A stretch of DNA of 64,000 nucleotides, taken from positions 496,001-560,000 of the forward strand of contig JAMJFZ010000705.1 in assembly GCA_026225945.1 (NCBI GenBank). Reading direction: 5' to 3'. Position 1 is the first letter of the stretch; every line of letters starts with the position of its first letter. The position numbers and the translations under genes are program-made. The notes under the pieces were generated by a model. The model saw only the letters and a list, made by a program, of their open reading frames with translations. It did no database searches and was not told the DNA's origin. Source of the stretch: Cricetomys ansorgei (Eukaryota > Chordata > Mammalia > Rodentia > Nesomyidae). Below are positions 22,832-39,662 of this stretch, piece after piece.

Positions 22832-23753
22832 ATATACATAACATACATATACATACATACATACATATTTGTGCACATATATATAAATAATTTTCATTTC
22901 TTTCTTCTTTAAAATCAAGATGGCATTTCTTATGTAAAAAAAAAAACCAAAAACAAAAATCTGTAACCCTGCTCTAGACCTCTACTTTTAGCTGTTGACT
23001 ATCTTGACTATGTGAAACTAAACTCACACACATGTTTTATAAATTCAAACCTATGACTGAATTTCCTCCTGGCCTTGGCTCTTTTGAACTTATGTGACTA
23101 GGGCAAATGCACCTAAATCCCGTTCCTTCATCTGTAAAATACAATTATATCTACATCATAGGCTTAATAACAAAATGAGATCTGTGCAGAACTGGCATAA
23201 ATACTCAATAAATGGTAGCCATTATCTCTTTGCTCTAGCTTCCTCAACTACTTCCAAGCCTCCCTCTTTGTTGCTGCCAGACTGACAATCTATCACTCCA
23301 CTAAGACTTGTGACTATCTTTTCTTTAGACACACGCACCCCATCCACATAAGAAGTCTCTAATACCACAGGGTGTACACGGCTATGCGTACATAACCGTG
23401 TGCATGCTACTTCCAGCTATACTACAACTGCAGCCAGGTCACAAAGAATCATAACTGGGTTGTTTCCTGTGCTGCTCTCTGGCAACCACACCCCCCTTCA
23501 GCCCACTTCCCTAGCACCCAGGTCACCTGTGGCCTTTTGTGTTTGCTCAGCATTCATCCCTGCCCTCAGCTTATTTCACTAGATTGAGAGCAAGAGTTTT
23601 ACTGTTTATGTCACTATCCCCTGGCACAGGGCCTAAAATTTTACTATTTCTTGAATAAATGGGTGAATGCATAGTTTTTAATCTGAGTTTCAACCTCTGA
23701 TCTTTTGTTCTATAGCAACCAGCACCCTTGTACATATGGTCCTTTAAAAAAAA
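22832..23753. other. Intergenic, mostly unique-looking
   Basis: Contains TGAAATTTCCTCC-type low-complexity and old-repeat text (for example TAATAACAAAATGAGATCTG near 23166). No supported gene. Confidence 0.4.
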
Positions 23754-23905
23754 AGCTGGGCAGTGGTGGTGCACACCATTGATCGCAGCAGAGGCAGAGG
23801 CAGGTGGATCTCTGTGAGTTCGAGGCCAGCCTGGTCTACAGAGTGAGTTCCAGGACAGCCAGAGTTACAACAGAAACCCTATCTCAAAAAAACAAAGCAA
23901 AAAGT
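23754..23905 (+). mobile_element. B1 SINE, downstream of Slc7a3
   Basis: GCTGGGCAGTGGTGGTGCAC to CCCTATCTCAAAAAAAC, with the AGAGTTACAAC variant. It lies about 0.5 kb beyond the Slc7a3 poly(A) signal. Confidence 0.9.
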
Positions 23906-24394
23906 TACTAAAAGAAAAAAAAACAGAAAACTCTAGAGTTCACACCTCTTCCTAGCTGTTAATTTGTTGACCAGGTAGTAGTGACTGGAGTCTGCAACTG
24001 ATCCAACTAAAAAAAGATGTGAAATAAAGAACACTGAGACACTGGTCTTAGTGTATAACCTAGGCAGTGTTGAGACCAGACTTTACCCCCAACCCCAGAG
24101 AACACTGTAGTATAAGTATTTATCCAGGACCTAATCTGCAGCATCACAAAGGAAAATTATCCACTCACCCCAGGTTGCTTCTTTAAGAATGTGAATAGAA
24201 GTTAAGAGGTGTCTTGAAAAACCAAACTCCCTCCACCCAAACCCTCTCCATAATCTAATCCAGAAGGCAAATACCCAGGTACAGCAGAAAGTTTTGTAGC
24301 AGGTAGAGAAAGAAATAGGACACTTCTCTGAATCTCTCCAGCCTTAAAGCTACACTTTACATCAATATCTAATGAGCAAAAAACAAGACACGGT

Positions 24395-24644
24395 TTTTCC
24401 CCCCGTTTTCTTTTAATAATTTTTTCAAAGCCAGGAAGCAACTACAGAGACTATTTCAAAGTAGACAAGTAAAAGAAAAAAATGACAAACAGCAAAGACA
24501 CAATCCATCACTCCGCAATAAATACAGAGCTTAATTAATATCCCCCACTAATACCACATGGGAAGGCCAGCTCTCCGTGGGGTCAAGAATACTTACTTTC
24601 CATTATTGTATAGGGAGACTAGACAGTACACGGGTATGATTGGG
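24395..24644 (-). other. Slc7a3: Slc7a3 3' UTR
   Basis: About 250 nt of AT-rich, repeat-free minus-strand sequence follow the stop codon up to a poly(A) signal and a T/G-rich downstream element. No SINE interrupts it. The end is inferred from the signal; cleavage could lie further on. Confidence 0.6.
24412..24417 (-). terminator. Slc7a3: Poly(A) signal ATTAAA of Slc7a3
   Basis: ATTAAA, the common variant hexamer, on the minus strand about 230 nt after the stop. It is followed by a G-run and a GTGTCTTGTTTTTTG tract that can act as a downstream GU/U-rich element. Confidence 0.6.
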
Positions 24645-30284
<5,640 letters not shown>

Positions 30285-30405
30285 CAGAGAGCTGTGGCAA
30301 GCCCAGAGAGAGAAGATTCTCAGATCTGGTTCAGTAAGGCTGACTTCAGTCCGAGTTGGGTTGGGTCTGCAGACTTGGGCTGCTCAGGATTCAACGCTGC
30401 TGCTT
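30285..30405 (-). other. Slc7a3: Non-coding first exon of Slc7a3 (5' UTR)
   Basis: Minus-strand sequence downstream of the TATA box runs into a strong donor, CTCTCTG|GTAAGCC, with the last exon base at 30285. The next exon starts at 29308 after a pyrimidine-rich acceptor and carries 30 nt of leader before the ATG. One leader exon plus 11 coding exons gives 12, which matches the exon number I recall for human SLC7A3. The exon's 5' edge (about 30405) is inferred only from TATA spacing. Confidence 0.7.
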
Positions 30406-30427
30406 AGGGTCGTTACGCGCCAAGCGC

Positions 30428-30466
30428 CCCTTATATTCACCCGGAGGAGGAGCCAGAAACGTCATG
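30428..30466 (-). promoter_or_regulatory. Slc7a3: Slc7a3 core promoter: TATA box and CRE half-site
   Basis: On the minus strand a TATA-like GAATATAAGG (TATAAG at 30435-30430) lies about 25-30 bases upstream of the inferred start. A CREB/ATF half-site TGACGT sits at 30464-30459, just upstream, with a GC-rich stretch (CTCCTCCTCCGGG) between. A TATA promoter with a CRE fits a tissue-restricted, inducible gene, but regulation by cAMP or ATF4 is inference. Confidence 0.6.
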
Positions 30467-30524
30467 GGATCCCACCCCCAACCCCTCTCCCTACACATGA
30501 CACACAACACAGTATACATACACA

Positions 30525-30539
30525 CGGGCGGGCGCGCGT

Positions 30540-30583
<44 letters not shown>

Positions 30584-30592
30584 ACACATACA
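30525..30592. repeat. (CG)/(AC)n alternating tract just upstream of the Slc7a3 promoter
   Basis: GGGCGCGCGTGTACACACAC followed by about 20 AC units; 60-130 bases upstream of the CRE half-site. Confidence 0.95.
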
Positions 30593-33224
30593 CAGTCACT
30601 AGGCTTTGCAACGTTGGTTGCGTTTGGCCTGAGACTATTTTCCAACCTCAAAAACAGCAAGCAGGGCATGGCGGGGAGCGGAAAAAAGGGAGAGGAGAGC
30701 CTTTTCCCATTTGCCTCCCTGGTGTTCAGAGGACAATAAGAAGCTTCCTGACCATAGATGCCATGGGAATTTTCTACCTTTGTGCAGGATTAGTCAGAAT
30801 CAGTGACTGGGGAGAGGAGTGAATAAAGAGAACTGGATTTATGTGAAGGATGGAGGGGCAAATAGCACCAAGTCTCCATCTCACTGTCTTCTCCCTTAGC
30901 ATCCTTGTCTGCGTGAAATACTTCAGAGGGCCGTGTCAGACTCTGAACAGCCATCTGACTGCTGCCCCTCAGCTCTCACCCTCAACTGTTTTTAATGCAG
31001 ACAGCAAGAGAATGGAAGACAGTTCCAAACCACCTGTACACAGATAATTAATCCAACGTAGATTTCTAGACCACAATATAATTGTAGCATCTCTCCACCT
31101 ATCAATATTATGAAATTATGAATATTTAAATATTGAGGGAGAGTCTTAAGGCTTTGGAAATGCCTTCGCAGTGCACAACCAGAGAAACTTTTTAAAATTT
31201 TTAGTGATGGGGATCAATCCTGTAGGCTTCCCTGGTGCTGAGACTACGAATGTCCTGCTACAACCCCACCCCTTTAATTCCATTTTCCTGATGACTAAGC
31301 TGAAGTTTGGAGCTTCATAATTATTGTCAAACCGCCCTTCTGATAAAACCCAGCCTGTTATTTTAAGGTCTGCCTCCCATAGGTACTATATCTCATTCAA
31401 ATGCACAATAAAGAGGAAACATGATGCTCAAGCTAGAGGTAGGTCATTTTAAGCTAGAAGTTACTAGAAAACAGCAGAAGATTAAAGAATTGTAGGATGA
31501 CCCATGTGGCTCTATTACTTCTTACTAATAGTGTGTGGGGGTGTAATAAGGGTTGTGAAGGTATAGTTCTCTTCTGCTAAGCTATCTCAGCAGCTAAGGA
31601 TAGCCCAATACTTTGTTTCCTTCAATAATACACTATAATGTGTGATCACATATCTAGTACCCTAATGCTTCATTAGAGTCTCCTCTATTGCCTAAGTTTA
31701 CCTGAAACTCACTATGTAGCTCAGGCTAGCCTTAAACTAATTATATTCCTGCAGGCTTCAACCTCCCAAAATGCTGGGAGGTAACAAAACTGTACCACCA
31801 ATCCCAGATACGAATTCTTTTTTAAAGGAATTGGTATTTTCAGCTAGGTAAAGCACATCTTAGACATTCAATAAAGCAGGCTACAAAGGTGGCTCAGTGG
31901 TAGAGCACTTGCCTAGCTCCAGCTTCTGTTCACCACTACCCCACACCTCACCCTACCTCCACACCACAAACAACAAAAAGCATGCACTTGTTGAATAGCT
32001 GGTGTAACAAACAAGAGTCTGCAAAAAAACAAAATAAAACCCTTGGGCTGGAGATCTAGTTTAGTGGTTGACTATTTTCCTAGCATGGCCCAGGGCCTGA
32101 GTTTGATACGTAGTACGTATGGAGGTGAGAGTGAGGTGCAACCACATTTACTCCTAGTCTTAATGGAACAGTATCAGTAGAAGTCAGAAGTACGGTATAT
32201 GGAATTCCAACTAAGTCAAATTACCAGCTCAACTATTGCAGCCTTGAGTAAATTATCTACCGTCTCTGGATATAGTAAATATATTTTGCAGGGTTGTTGG
32301 GCTGCTTAAGTGGCATTATGAAGGCAAGTCTTTGTATTCGGCACAGAGGAATAATCAATGAAAATTTGATGCAGATTCTAAGTAATATATTAGTGTGTAT
32401 AAGAACAATTTGGCTGCTTAAATTCAGTGACTGATTAAACCATGAGATTAATTGGCAAACTGATAAATGTTCAGACAAGTAGTACAGACTGGAATGACTA
32501 AGGAAAGCTTTGTTTGCAAGGCATTAGGGGCAAAGAATTGCAAGGGCTTAAGCTGAGCCTTAAGGAATGTGGGATGGCTGAGCTATGTAGACCTACAGAG
32601 ATGCTTGAATCCAGGGGAGAATAAAGGCCTTTTAGCACGTGCAATGTTTGTTAGGAAGCACCGGAAGATAAGGCTTGGTGATAATAGATGTCCCCCTCCA
32701 GGATTTCAAGTATCTTAAATGAACTAGACAATAAATAAATAATACTTCTTGAAACCCTTCAAATGATAAGTTGGTTCCCCTGGCAACCAACCCCCATCCG
32801 GAAACTATTCTGAACCCCCAGCCAGCAGTCATCATTAGCATACAAAAAGACATCTATCACTTTGGAGATTCCAAGGACTTTAAGAACTGGGTACCTGGAA
32901 ATTGGGCTAAATATCAAATAAGTGCATACAACTTAGTATAGATGATGACATCACAGAGAAAATCTATGTGATGAAATTCATCTTTTTTTGAGACAGAGTC
33001 TTATGTAACCCGAACTGGACTATATATAACTCTTGATCATCCTGTCTCCATCTTCCAGGTATTAAGATTACAAGCATGTCCCACTGTGACCATTTAAAAT
33101 TAATCCTGTTTTTTTCTGGTCTTATTGTGACAGGGTCTCGTGTAACCTAGGCTGGCCTAGAAATCTCTATGTAGTCTTGAACTCATGACGCTGTTCCACC
33201 ATGCCCAGCCTTGGCAAAATTCAC
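30593..33224. other. Upstream intergenic region of Slc7a3
   Basis: Mostly unique-looking, AT-rich DNA with an ID-like element near 31876-31925 (GGTGGCTCAGTGGTAGAGCA) and SINE relics near 31690-31810, 32045-32130 and 32990-33210. No further exon or CpG block. Confidence 0.45.
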
Positions 33225-33390
33225 CCTTTTAAAGTGTACAATTCAATAGGGTTTAAGTACAGTCACAGAGTTGTGCATCTATCACTTTAAGAATATTCTC
33301 ACCACCAAAAGAAACCTTTGCCCATCCCTAGTAACTACTTATTTCCTCCCAACACTCACTCCAGCCATTGGCAACAATAAACCTATTAAC
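33225..33390 (+). mobile_element. Ancient L1M-type fragment
   Basis: TTTTAAAGTGTACAATTCAA, CACAGAGTTGTGCATCTATC and CACCAAAAGAAACCTTTGCC match the widely shared old L1M pattern. Confidence 0.6.
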
Positions 33391-33419
33391 AAGGATTTTA
33401 AGGTCAAAGCCTGAAGGAT

Positions 33420-33880
33420 CCTGCCAGCCACAACAAGCTCTTTAATGAAAACTTAAAGAGACAATTAATAGTGAAAAACAGAGAAAAGAGATTTATTCAA
33501 TATGCCACTTTGGGAAGAGGAGCAGTTAGGTCCTCTGACCCCCTTCCCATCCTCAGAGGATTCACATGAGATTTAGGCTTAAATAGAGGTCAAGAGATAT
33601 AAGCAGTCCTGGTCAAAGGTGTGGTCTCAGCTCCAATCTCTCTTGCAAGAAGGTCTGACAAGTTGTGTGAAATTCCTTTCAGAAAGACAAAGTCTGCTCT
33701 GGCTGTCCCCAGAATGAGAGTCCTAGGGAAATTCCATTCCTTGGAATCCATTGTCTCAATAGTCTGACAGCCAAAGGGGGGAGGGGGAGCACACAGGTGT
33801 TTCTTTAGAATATCTTCTTTCCTGCCAGGATGGCTGCAAACCTTTCAGTGTTGATCAGAAGCTACAAAGGTTCAGTTATG
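33420..33880 (-). repeat. Possible antisense LTR relic
   Basis: Non-SINE block with AGAGATTTATTCAATATGCC (reversed AATAAA-type signal) and a G-rich run GGGGGGAGGGGGAG near 33776. It looks like a rodent LTR but I cannot assign a family. Confidence 0.35.
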
Positions 33881-34129
33881 TGGGATAAATACTTATGGAG
33901 GCTTAAAGCTTGACTTGGTGAGGACAGGAGATGAGATTTGTATGGTACTTGAAACAGTAACACTGCATGTAACATTGTATATACTTGAAAGTTGCTGTGT
34001 AGATTTTAACTTTCTCATGACACGTAAAAGGAAAAAATAAAGTGCAATCACACACAAACACACACACATACATACACATGCACACATCTTGCCAAGGTGT
34101 AGTGTGTGATGGATATGTTTGTGAACTAA

Positions 34130-35050
34130 AGTTCCTAAAAAGAAGCCACACCTATATTGAGCATTCTACAAAAGTGATCGATGAGTATTTCAGTGATTGT
34201 GAGGAAGTTGAAATTTGATCCAAAGCCAAATTATCTTGGGCTGTCTTAGTCCCTTAAATCATCCATCCTTGTGTATTGAATGAAAAGGAAAAGAACACGA
34301 CTGCTCCTGGGTATAGTGGAGGAGAAAGTTTATTGTAGATAAAAGGGAGAACATAATAGATATGAGGGAGACATCGTCAGAGGCAGAGACATCTGGGGAG
34401 TCCAGGGTGGACATGACCAGACTGAGCTTCTGGGCCATGTGAGGAGAGGGGGAGGGGAGAGGGAAGAGAAAGGGGAACCTGGAGACCGAGAGGCCTGGAT
34501 AGGCCAAGAGAAGGAGTAACCAAAATGGCTGGATTATATAGAGAAGAGCAGCCCAGCCCCCTAGGCTGGAGAGTTCAGGGTAGAGGGCAGGGTATGTAAG
34601 TCAGGAGGACCCTGTAATAGGTAGGGGCAGAGGAATGCTGGGAGAACCTGGCAGCCAGGTTCACTTTGATATGTTAAATAGGTATCTCAGCCAGCAGTTT
34701 GTGAGTTTGAACCCTAACATGTATAACCTAATATTCTGGGACTATTAGGTAAATGCTTTATGAATATATGCACAAAACCCCTACCTTCCACTAATCCAAA
34801 GCTAATAATGTCATCAGATCGAATCAGAGACCTATAGCAGAGATTTCTCCATTTTAATGTAACCCATCTACCTGATATATGCACCAACGTATTTGAAAAG
34901 TATCAGGATTTATGATTTTCTTTGTTCTGTTACTATAAAAACTTTATGAACCTGTTACTACATTGAAGCAAGAAATTTGAGGTAGAATTTAAATCTGTGT
35001 TCCTGGGCCATAGTCATGCATATTTGGTGTGAGTCATAGTTACTCCAGAA
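34130..35050 (+). repeat. Interrupted copy of an unnamed dispersed repeat
   Basis: Outside the insert at 34259-34716 this matches 49870-50400 in order: AGCCACACCTATATTGAGCATT, then TTATCTTGGGCTGTCTTAGT, then CCCCTACCTTCCACTAATCC, and a TTCTTTGTTCTGTTACTATA region. The family is not identified. Confidence 0.6.
34259..34716 (-). repeat. LTR-like repeat inserted into another repeat
   Basis: A purine-rich block with GGAGAAAGTTTATTGTAGAT (reversed AATAAA) and a run of GGAGAGGGGGAGGGGAGAGG, resembling a common rodent LTR that I cannot name. Flanks on both sides (34130-34258 and 34717-35050) continue a different repeat whose uninterrupted copy lies at 49870-50400. Confidence 0.5.
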
Positions 35051-36211
35051 TGAACTATGTCTTATCTCCTGACAGCTTTGTGGATTTTAGGGGTGTTTGT
35101 TTGTTTTGAGACAGGGTCTCACTGTGTAGCTGGCTGGCCTGGAACTAGCTCTATAGACCAAGAGGCCTTGATATCACAGAAAACACATACATGCCCAGTG
35201 CCTGTATGTATCAAAGCATTATGTTATATACCTTACACATACATATTTTATATTTGCCAATTATACCTAAGAAAAGCTAGAAATAAGTAATTCAACTGAG
35301 AAACAAAAAGAAAGGAAACCACTAATTTTCACCCATCAAAGTCATAACTGATTCAGGCAAAGATAATCAATAGACAATCTTTAGGTGTTAAGAAGTCCAA
35401 GTCACATTATTTCAAAACGTTACCTGCAGATTAGATATTAATTGGAAAGGGGAAGTTACACATATCTGTCTTCTATTTCTGTCACAAAATAACTACAAAC
35501 TTAGCTACTTAAAACAAGACAAATTTATCCAACAGTTTATACAGATCAGAACTGACACTGTGTGACACAACTCTTCTAAGGGTCTCGCAGGAATACAATC
35601 AGATGTCATTATCTTCAGGTACTCATTACTTCTTAAATGCTCTGGTGGAGAATGCACCAAGCTTATTTTAGTTGTGGCATAATTCATCTCCCTGCAGCTG
35701 TAGGACTGAGGTTTCTGGTCCCTTGGCCACATGGCCCACCCCACCTTCAAGTTATGATGCTTCAGACTCGTCTGCTGTGAACCTCTCTGTTTTCTCCACA
35801 TCTACTTTTTGGGGGATTGGGTTACTAAAGACTGAATCCTTGTGCATACTAACCATGGGATCTACCACTGACCTACATTCTAATCTCATATTCCATTTAA
35901 GGGCTCATGTAATTGCATTCAAGACAATCTTCCTATTTTAAGGTCTACTTATTGGTAAGCTTAATCACTACTCAAAGACCCTTGTACTCAAAGACCCCAG
36001 CATGACAAATTCACCAGTGTAACACTAAGGGACACTAGAGGTGGTGATGCATGCTTTTAATCATAGCACTCTAGAGGCATAGGCAGGTGATCTCTCTGAG
36101 TTCAAAGCCAGTCTGCTTTATATAGCAAGTTCCTGGTCCCCCAGAGCTACACAGTGAAACTCTATCTTAATTGATTGAGAGATAGAGAGATAGAGAGATA
36201 GAGAGATAGAG

Positions 36212-36264
<53 letters not shown>

Positions 36265-37314
36265 TAGATGGTAGATATTTGAGTCCAATGTGGTGACACA
36301 TGCTATAAAACTAGCACTTTAGGAAGTTGAGGCAGGAGAATTATGAGTTCAAGATCATCCTGGGCTACTCAGAAACAGTATCTCAAACAAAAGAAAACAA
36401 TGTAGGGTCTGGTAAGATGGCTCAGTAGGTAAATCCCTAGAACTCATACGGTGGAATAAGAGAACCAACTCCTGCAAGTTATCTTCTGATCTCCACATGT
36501 ATACCATGGCAGGCACATATACCTGTTCACACATATTCTTACCCTTTGTTTAGAAGGCAGCTTGACCACATGTCCATTTAGTAACACAACAGTAATAGGT
36601 TCCCTCCTAGGGCCTGTGACCTTTCAAGCCATGGACTGCCTACCTTTCATCCTTTTTTTCTCTTTTCTTTTTTTTCACATCACTAACAATGAATCTCAGT
36701 GCAGTGCTCTAATCACATCTTATCCAAGTCCTGTGGTTTTAAATTGCACAATTTTGAGCAGTGGGGTGATTTTTAGAAGTGCATATATTTTGATAGTGCA
36801 AAACTGATTTCATTCTCAGAAAAATCTTGCTTAAGTTCAGAATTACACCATAATAAATTCAACTCATCTTAACAGAATATTCTTATATTAAGCTTATCCA
36901 GAAACAAAAAAATGTTTTTCATTAAAGTCATTTTATATGTCTCAGTTAAGTTTTATAGGTTTTAAGTCATACATAGCCCTCATTGAGTTCATTTTTAAAC
37001 TATTATATACATGTCTTAGTACCACAAACAGGATCTATTTTATTGTGTATTTTAACTGGATATGTATGCTGTATCAGATCTCTACTGGTTTGTGCATACT
37101 TTGTGAACTAAAGATGACAGTAGTGACTTCATTCTATGGCCCAGACTCCATCTTGTACTGTAGCATGGACTCTGTGAACTGGTTGACAAGCTGAAAGAAA
37201 GCATTTGCTTTGAAGAAACATTCTGAGGACTGTTTGAACTAATCTCTTTCCTTAGAACAATGATATGGTCTAAACTGGTCTGCAGTGGACTAATAAGCTA
37301 CAGAAGTAAATTTG
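35051..37314. other. Intergenic with old repeats
   Basis: Antisense SINE relic at 35100-35165; an old mammalian repeat at about 35465-35945 (CTTAGCTACTTAAAACAAGAC, then CCTATTTTAAGGTCTACTTA); B1 relics near 36020-36175 and 36280-36390; otherwise AT-rich. Confidence 0.5.
36171..36268. repeat. (GAGATA)n/(GATA)n microsatellite
   Basis: GATAGAGA units pass into about 13 pure GATA units, then GATATAGATGG. Confidence 0.95.
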
Positions 37315-37500
37315 GGGCCAGTAAGATGGCTCAGCAAGGGAAAGTGCTTGCCACATAAGCCTGATGATCCGATTTCTATCCTTGAAACCACAGTGGAAGG
37401 GAAAAAAACAACTCCTGAAGGTTATCTGCTGATCTCTACACATGCTCCATGGCATGTGCATGTGTGCACACACATGATGATAATTACAGATTCTTAAAAG
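37315..37500 (+). mobile_element. B2-like SINE
   Basis: GGGGCCAGTAAGATGGCTCAG head with a diverged body and GATCTCTACACATGCTCCAT; ends in A-rich sequence. Confidence 0.65.
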
Positions 37501-37510
37501 AAAATAAAAT

Positions 37511-37668
37511 GGGTCAGGTGGTGGTGGTACACACCTTTAATCCCAGCACTCAGGAGGCAGAGGCAGGTGGATCTCTGTGAGTTCGAGGCCAGCCTGGTCT
37601 ACAGAGTGAGTTACAGGACAGCCTGAGTTACAACAGAGAAACCCTGTTTTAAAAAAAAAAAAGAAAAG
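37511..37668 (+). mobile_element. B1 SINE
   Basis: GGTCAGGTGGTGGTGGTACA to ACCCTGTTTTAAAAAAAA, with the GAGTTACAAC variant. Placed directly after the B2-like copy. Confidence 0.92.
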
Positions 37669-38041
37669 AAAAAAATGAATTTGCCTTATAATCATAATTC
37701 TTGACAGGCAACCTACACAACTTATTTAAACTTCCTCTTTTTACCCTTAGCTAACCCTCCAAGCCTCTTCCTAGTGTGATGCATTTTGGTTTCTACGGGA
37801 ATATGTGCTCCCTTATTTACAATTCTAAGACCCCAATAAATACTTTCTTGTTACACAGATCATCTGAGCTTCTTTGCATGACATTTTCTCTTATCTAGAG
37901 AATGTCTTTTCGTTTCAAATATTGATTCCTCCTATTGCTGTTTCAAATCTATTGTACTGGCCAAAACACCCAAAACAATAAAATTAAATAATAATGGAAA
38001 CAAGCACCCTTGTTTTATTTTCATTTTGAAAAGGAGCAAGT

Positions 38042-38182
38042 AAGCCAAGCATGGTAGTACATGTCTTTACTCAAAGTACTCATAAGGCAGAAGCATGTGG
38101 ATCTTTGTCTGGTCTGGTCTACATAGTGGGTTCCAGGCCAGCCAGGGCTACACAGTGAGAGACCCTATCTCAAAAAAAAGGG
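38042..38182 (+). mobile_element. B1 SINE, partial core deletion
   Basis: AAGCCAAGCATGGTAGTACA to GACCCTATCTCAAAAAAAA, with a shortened middle. Confidence 0.75.
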
Positions 38183-38445
38183 GCTGTGGGAAGCAAGCAT
38201 GATTGCTAGTCTGGAATCTCTTTATCACTAGGGTTCAGTGGCTAAGTGTTTGCCATGCAAACATGAGAACCAGCTTTCTGATCACCCAGCCAATCAGGCC
38301 ACCTGTAAACCCAGTGCTTGGGAAACAGGATCCCCCAAGGCAAGCTGGCTGGCTAGACTAGGCAAATCCTATACGCAAGCTCCAGAACAAAGTGAAGAAT
38401 TATCCAGGAAGATACCTGATATCAACTTCACACATGATCATGAGC

Positions 38446-38475
38446 GAGCACACACACACACACACACACATACAC
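38446..38475. repeat. (CA)n microsatellite
   Basis: Short CA run after GAGCGAGCACAC, followed by further CA-rich sequence to 38545. Confidence 0.9.
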
Positions 38476-39166
38476 ACATCTGCCCATATACATGGAAACA
38501 CATAACAAATAAACACACCAAACACACACATACAATACACATACAAGAATTTAAATTAAAAAAGGAAAATACCTATTTTACAACATTGTCCCTGTAAAAT
38601 ATTATCTTTCATTTTCAGTTTTCTGACCTCTAGGCCTTTCCCTAAATTTTTCTTTTATCTGAAATGCCCTCATTCTTCTTGCCAAAAAATGCCAATTCAT
38701 TTTTTAAGACTATTGAATGGGACTTTTCTTTTATTACACATCTGAAATCCAACTCTGACTTAAGAAAAAACAAAGAGGTTGCATTGGCTTATGAAGCCAA
38801 GACATGCAAGGAAAGAGCACACTTTAGGAACAAGATTCAAGCAATGGCATCAGGATTGTCCTGTTTCTCCATACTTACGACAACTTGCAGTATTCTCTGT
38901 GTTACATCCTTACAGTTTTAATCCCAATTCATGTCTAGATATGAATAGTGATACATGTTTGTAATTTCAACACTTAAGAAGCAGAGGCCAGGAGAATAGT
39001 GAGTTTTAGGCCAGCCTGGGCTACATAGAAAGACCCTGTCACAACAAAATTCAAGCCACTGAAGTGTTTTATTTTTGGTACCAGGGATGGAATCTAGGGC
39101 TTCCTATATGTTAGACAAGTGCTCTAACACTGAACAATAAATATATCCAGCCCTTAAAAAAATTCT

Positions 39167-39370
39167 ACAGAGACTGGAAGATGGTTCAGCAGTTAAAAGT
39201 GAATACTTCTCTTGCAGAAGACCAGACTTCAGTTCCTAGCACCCCTGTCAGATGGCTCTCAACCACCTGTAACTCGAGCTCCAAGGGATCTGATCCAATG
39301 CCTCTGTGGACACTCACTAAAGTAATATAAACAGACACACATAAAGTGAAAAATAAACTAAATCTTAAAA
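39167..39370 (+). mobile_element. B2 SINE
   Basis: AGAGACTGGAAGATGGTTCAG head, GACTTCAGTTCCTAGCACCC, and a tail with AATAAACTAAATC. Confidence 0.8.
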
Positions 39371-39539
39371 ATATAGTGAAATTAAAAATCTCTAGACTCT
39401 ATTGTCTTTGTCCACATAGCAAATTTCAGATGACCACTATGGCTAGCCCTGCTTTAAAAAAAATAGAGTGAGAGAGAAAGCCAAAGAGCCAGAGAGAGAG
39501 AAAGAGAGAGGGGGGGAAGGGAGAGAGAGAGAGAGACTG

Positions 39540-39662
39540 AGACTGTTTAGGTAGTCAGATTTTGTGGATGGTTGTGAGCTACCCAAATAGGTGCTGGGAA
39601 CTGAATTTGGGTCCTCTGGAAGAGCAGGAAGTGCTGTTAATCACTGAGCCACCTCTCCAGCT
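39540..39662 (-). mobile_element. B2 SINE, antisense
   Basis: GGGAACTGAATTTGGGTCCTC (reversed B box) and CACTGAGCCACCTCTCCAGC (reversed head). Preceded by a (GA)n run at 39467-39535. Confidence 0.85.
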
